In this document: positions 61,462-64,000 of the stretch, piece by piece | Position numbering within the stretch: position 1 is the first letter of the stretch | How the letters are laid out: every line of letters begins with the position of its first letter | Source of the DNA: Verrucomicrobiaceae bacterium | Lineage (GTDB): Bacteria > Verrucomicrobiota > Verrucomicrobiia > Verrucomicrobiales > Verrucomicrobiaceae | Assembly: GCA_016795485.1 (NCBI GenBank) | Contig: JAEUHM010000061.1 | Coordinates: 29,717 to 93,716, forward strand | Direction: 5' to 3' | Length of the DNA stretch: 64,000 nt | Program-made: the position numbers and the translations under genes | Notes under the pieces: generated by a model | The model's database searches: none | What the model saw: the letters and a program-made list of their open reading frames with translations, nothing else | What the model was told of the DNA's origin: nothing

Positions 61462-63588
61462 ATGAGCCAGGACCCGAACGCCCAGCCGCCCGCAGAAGCT
61501 TCACAACCGCTGCCCCCTCCGCCACAGGGGCAGCCAGGGTTGCCACCTGGTTACATGCCACCTCCAGGCTACTACCCGCCCGGCTATCCCATGCCACAGG
61601 GTTATCCACAGATGCCTCCTGGTTACCCCATGCCACAGGGTTATCCGCAGATGCCTCCTGGCTACCCTATGCCACAGGGTTATCCGCAGATGCCGCCTGG
61701 GTATCCGATGCCCCAGGGCTATCCCGGTTACCCGCAGATGCCGGGATACCCGCCAGGGATGATGCCACCGCCTCCGGCCATGCCGATGGCCGTGCCAGCC
61801 CCTGTCGCGACTCCCATAGCGGAAGGTGTACCCGTGGTGGCTCAGCCGGTGGTTCCAGTGCCCATCGTTTCTCCAGCCGAAGTCCAGCCCGCGACTGCCG
61901 TGGCAGTCGCTGTGGCCGATGACGAACACATCGGTGCAGCGCATGTCCTTCACGAACCACCTCCCGTGCTCGATGAAGACGAAGCCCACGGCAAGTTCCA
62001 CATTGATGAGAGCGATGGCTCCGTCTTCGTGCCACCCACCGCTCATGACTTCGAGCCTGCTCCGCCTCGGAATCGACTCAAGGAAGCCTGGGCAAAGGTA
62101 GGTGGCGGCTCGTTGACTTTCTCCATCCTCATTCACGTCGGCCTCTTCCTCATCGCGGGCGTCATCATCTTCACCTCCACGCTGGAAACCAAGAACGTGG
62201 ACTTCCTCCCCGGCGGCGGCACGCAGCAAGGCCAGAAAGCTTCTCAGGAAATGCAGAACAAGGTGCAGAACAAGCGCCGCCAGAGCCTGAACAAGACCTC
62301 GCCCATCAAGAAACTCGTCTCCACCTCGGAGAACGCAGCCATCGTGCTGCCAGAGACCCCACCCGACATGCTGGACGTTCCGGACGTCAGTTCCATGCTA
62401 GGCGGTGGTTCACTCGGCAGTGGTGGATTTGGCAAAGGTGGTGCAGGCGGCGGCTTTGGGAGCGGCATGGGCATGGGAGGAGCCGCAGGGTTCGTGAGTT
62501 TGCCACCCACGATGCGCGCACGCTGCTCCACGGCTGAGCGTTTGTCCAAGCTCTCGCAAAATGGCGGCAGTGCTGAGTGTGAGGCCGCCGTGTCTCGCGC
62601 ACTGGAGTGGTTCAAGACCAAGCAAGCCGCTGATGGCTCATGGGGCGGCTCGCACAAGGCAGCGATGACCGGTTTTGCACTCCTTTGCTATCTCGGACGC
62701 TGCGAGACGCCAGAGTCACCTTTCTATGGTGATTCCGTGATGAAGGGCATCATGTACCTCATCGAGCTCGGCAAAAAGAATGAATACGGCCTCTTCTCGG
62801 AGACAGTGAAGGAGCACTCCGCTGCTTACGAGCATGGCATTGCCACTTACGCACTCGGTGAGATGTACACGCTCGCCCGTCTAGGTTCCAAGTCACTCCC
62901 CGGCATGAAGGAGGCCTTTGAGAAAGGCGTGAAGCTCATCATCGACAACCAGAAGGAAAACGGCGCATGGACCTACGGAGGTGACATCATCGCCTACAAC
63001 AAAGCGGGCGGTGGAGAAGACCTCTCCGTAGTCGGATGGCAGTATCAGGCGCTCAAGGCGGCTAAAAACACCAGCCTCAAGATCCCTGGTCTGCATCAGG
63101 CCATCGACAAATGTGTGACTTACCTCGAGACCAAGCAAACCCAGGATGGCGGATTTGGCGGACGTAACCGAGATGCCGGCTACAATCAATGGAACCTCTC
63201 CGGTGCAGGCATCTTAGGTCTGCAGACACTTGCTAAAGGAAAGACCAAGTCGATCGACAAAGGCATCAAGTTCCTCACTGACTTCATCACCGCAGAGCCT
63301 CTGGACTGGAACAAGAACTGCAACCTCTACGCTTGGTATTACTACACCCAGGCCTTCTTCCAGAAAGGCGGAGCAGATTGGAAGTTCTACAACGAGCAAT
63401 TGCTGCCGCAACTCCTCAACAACCAAGCCCCCGATGGCAGTTGGAAGCCTGAGCGCGCCCTAGGTGGTGCAGTGGGCAACTCCCACGGCGGCGTTTACAA
63501 GACCGCGCTGTGCACCCTGCAACTGGAGGTCTACTACCGCTATCTCAAGGTAGCAGACCGCGACGAAGATAGTTTCTTCGACCGGTGA
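61462..63588 (+). CDS. Pro-rich tail, TonB-like anchor and squalene-cyclase-like toroid fusion
   Basis: A 708-residue protein. Residues about 1-120 are Pro/Gly/Tyr/Met-rich with a 13-residue unit GYPMPQGYPQMPP repeated three times and a partial copy. A mixed Pro/Val/Glu linker follows. One transmembrane helix (about 217-240, SILIHVGLFLIAGVIIF) resembles the TonB/ExbD-type anchor. A Gly-rich spacer (about 305-345) then leads to a C-terminal alpha/alpha toroid (about 370-700) with recurring DGSWGG, QDGGFGG and PDGSWKP (QW-like) motifs of the prenyltransferase/squalene-hopene cyclase class. No catalytic DxDD motif is seen, so it is probably a binding domain. Confidence 0.85.
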   Translation: MSQDPNAQPPAEASQPLPPPPQGQPGLPPGYMPPPGYYPPGYPMPQGYPQMPPGYPMPQGYPQMPPGYPMPQGYPQMPPGYPMPQGYPGYPQMPGYPPGMMPPPPAMPMAVPAPVATPIAEGVPVVAQPVVPVPIVSPAEVQPATAVAVAVADDEHIGAAHVLHEPPPVLDEDEAHGKFHIDESDGSVFVPPTAHDFEPAPPRNRLKEAWAKVGGGSLTFSILIHVGLFLIAGVIIFTSTLETKNVDFLPGGGTQQGQKASQEMQNKVQNKRRQSLNKTSPIKKLVSTSENAAIVLPETPPDMLDVPDVSSMLGGGSLGSGGFGKGGAGGGFGSGMGMGGAAGFVSLPPTMRARCSTAERLSKLSQNGGSAECEAAVSRALEWFKTKQAADGSWGGSHKAAMTGFALLCYLGRCETPESPFYGDSVMKGIMYLIELGKKNEYGLFSETVKEHSAAYEHGIATYALGEMYTLARLGSKSLPGMKEAFEKGVKLIIDNQKENGAWTYGGDIIAYNKAGGGEDLSVVGWQYQALKAAKNTSLKIPGLHQAIDKCVTYLETKQTQDGGFGGRNRDAGYNQWNLSGAGILGLQTLAKGKTKSIDKGIKFLTDFITAEPLDWNKNCNLYAWYYYTQAFFQKGGADWKFYNEQLLPQLLNNQAPDGSWKPERALGGAVGNSHGGVYKTALCTLQLEVYYRYLKVADRDEDSFFDR
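61582..61755 (+). repeat. In-frame 39-base tandem repeat
   Basis: Three 39-base units (61582-61620, 61621-61659, 61660-61698) and a degenerate remnant to about 61755 encode GYPMPQGYPQMPP. Units differ at synonymous third positions, so they are not recent copies, and the frame is kept throughout. Confidence 0.9.
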
Positions 63589-63872
63589 CGCCATTTACAG
63601 AAGGAAGAGAGAGCTCTCCATCAGAAGCTCTGTGATTCTTTGTGGTTCAGAACGGCAGTTAATTGCCACTATTGAGTCTGGCACAGCCCAGATCGGTTTC
63701 GCGCTACTTTGAAAAACATCAACCAGCATTTGGTAAAATCATCGTCTCCGGTCTGATATCTGGATTGCCGGCAAGAAGCATAATCCTGCTGTCAGACCGA
63801 TCATGGGCCATTGCGACGTTCACATGGGTAGCTGTCGCCTGCTTAAACAGTTTTCTCCTGTTAGAGTGACTC

Positions 63873-64000
63873 TCAGAAGTTAGCCGAAATAGAGCAGTTG
63901 GAAGCGACTTGGAGAGGGGTGTGGAAGAAGGAGCGCAGTGCGAGGATGATGCGCTCCTCGAGTTGGTCGGGGGTTTTGGCGAAGAAGTCGGCAAAGTAGT
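63873..64000 (-). CDS. C-terminal end of an unidentified protein (partial)
   Basis: An open frame enters from the right edge and ends at TGA (63875-63873). The 42 visible residues include YFADFFAKTPDQLEERIILA, LRSFFHTPLQVASNCS and end ISANF. Third positions are strongly G/C (GCC GAC TTC TTC GCC), as in the genes nearby, which argues for coding. A competing frame on the same strand lacks that bias. No family can be named from this fragment. Confidence 0.5.
   Translation of the reverse strand, partial: YFADFFAKTPDQLEERIILALRSFFHTPLQVASNCSISANF

Noticed and set aside
63663..63869. 68-codon open frame after the toroid fusion gene
   Set aside because: No Shine-Dalgarno, no family resemblance and mixed codon use; more likely part of the non-coding gap 63589-63872.
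1..64000. CRISPR array
   Set aside because: No run of regularly spaced direct repeats was found; the only regular tandem repeat is the in-frame coding repeat at 61582-61755.

Overview
The window looks like a chromosomal segment of a Verrucomicrobiota bacterium, most likely order Verrucomicrobiales. The strongest clue is a five-gene block (7941-15236) that matches, protein by protein and in order, the Akkermansia muciniphila Amuc_1102-1101-1100-1099-1098 type IV pilus-like locus. It is followed by coaE, rho, rnd and an rluD-family gene. A formylglycine sulfatase, an exosortase with EpsI, and secreted proteins with Calx-beta and putative Ig domains fit the same phylum. Composition is moderately GC-rich. 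Apart from the tRNA at the left edge and one partial CDS at the right edge, the genes look intact.

Layout. 1-72: end of a tRNA (probably Asn) and a terminator. 246-2373: two secreted hypothetical proteins and a zinc-ribbon/Smr protein. 2477-4424: separate coaC and coaB genes coupled to an inositol-phosphatase-family gene. 4642-6839: an orphan Mrr-N-like protein, a dihaem cytochrome c and a small secreted protein. 6922-7869: UDP-glucuronate decarboxylase. 7941-15310: pilus-like operon ending in a strong terminator. 15329-21527: coaE, rho, rnd, an rluD-family gene, a Pro/Thr-rich protein and a DapA-like protein. 21595-26630: a cobalamin riboswitch driving two large surface proteins, closed by a bidirectional terminator.

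26650-53013 is a large surface-polysaccharide locus, almost all on the minus strand. One run (39876 down to 26650) holds larC, a DUF362 gene, a CapK-like adenylate-forming enzyme, a WecG/TagA glycosyltransferase, a fused dehydrogenase, a heparinase-like lyase, a nucleotide-sugar dehydrogenase, a GT4 and a Wzy/WaaL-type protein. The other run (53013 down to 40919) starts with a DAHP synthase. It continues through heptose kinase, flippase, methyltransferase, polymerase-like protein, GT4, exosortase, EpsI, GmhA, LarE, methyltransferase, LarB and FkbM methyltransferase. A GT9 gene sits between the runs on the plus strand. The complete LarB/LarC/LarE set for the nickel-pincer nucleotide cofactor is thus built into a polysaccharide locus. 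Its nearest partner, DUF362, carries a His-x9-Lys-x13/14-His pattern resembling the cofactor site of lactate racemase LarA. I regard this as the most interesting point in the window.

53422-64000: a DinG-like helicase; an island with two orphan secreted proteins bracketed by copies of a GGGGTCAGGTGT repeat in opposite orientations; a DUF3817 membrane protein; a sulfatase; HisC; a Pro-rich/TonB-like-anchor/toroid fusion; and the end of an unidentified minus-strand gene.
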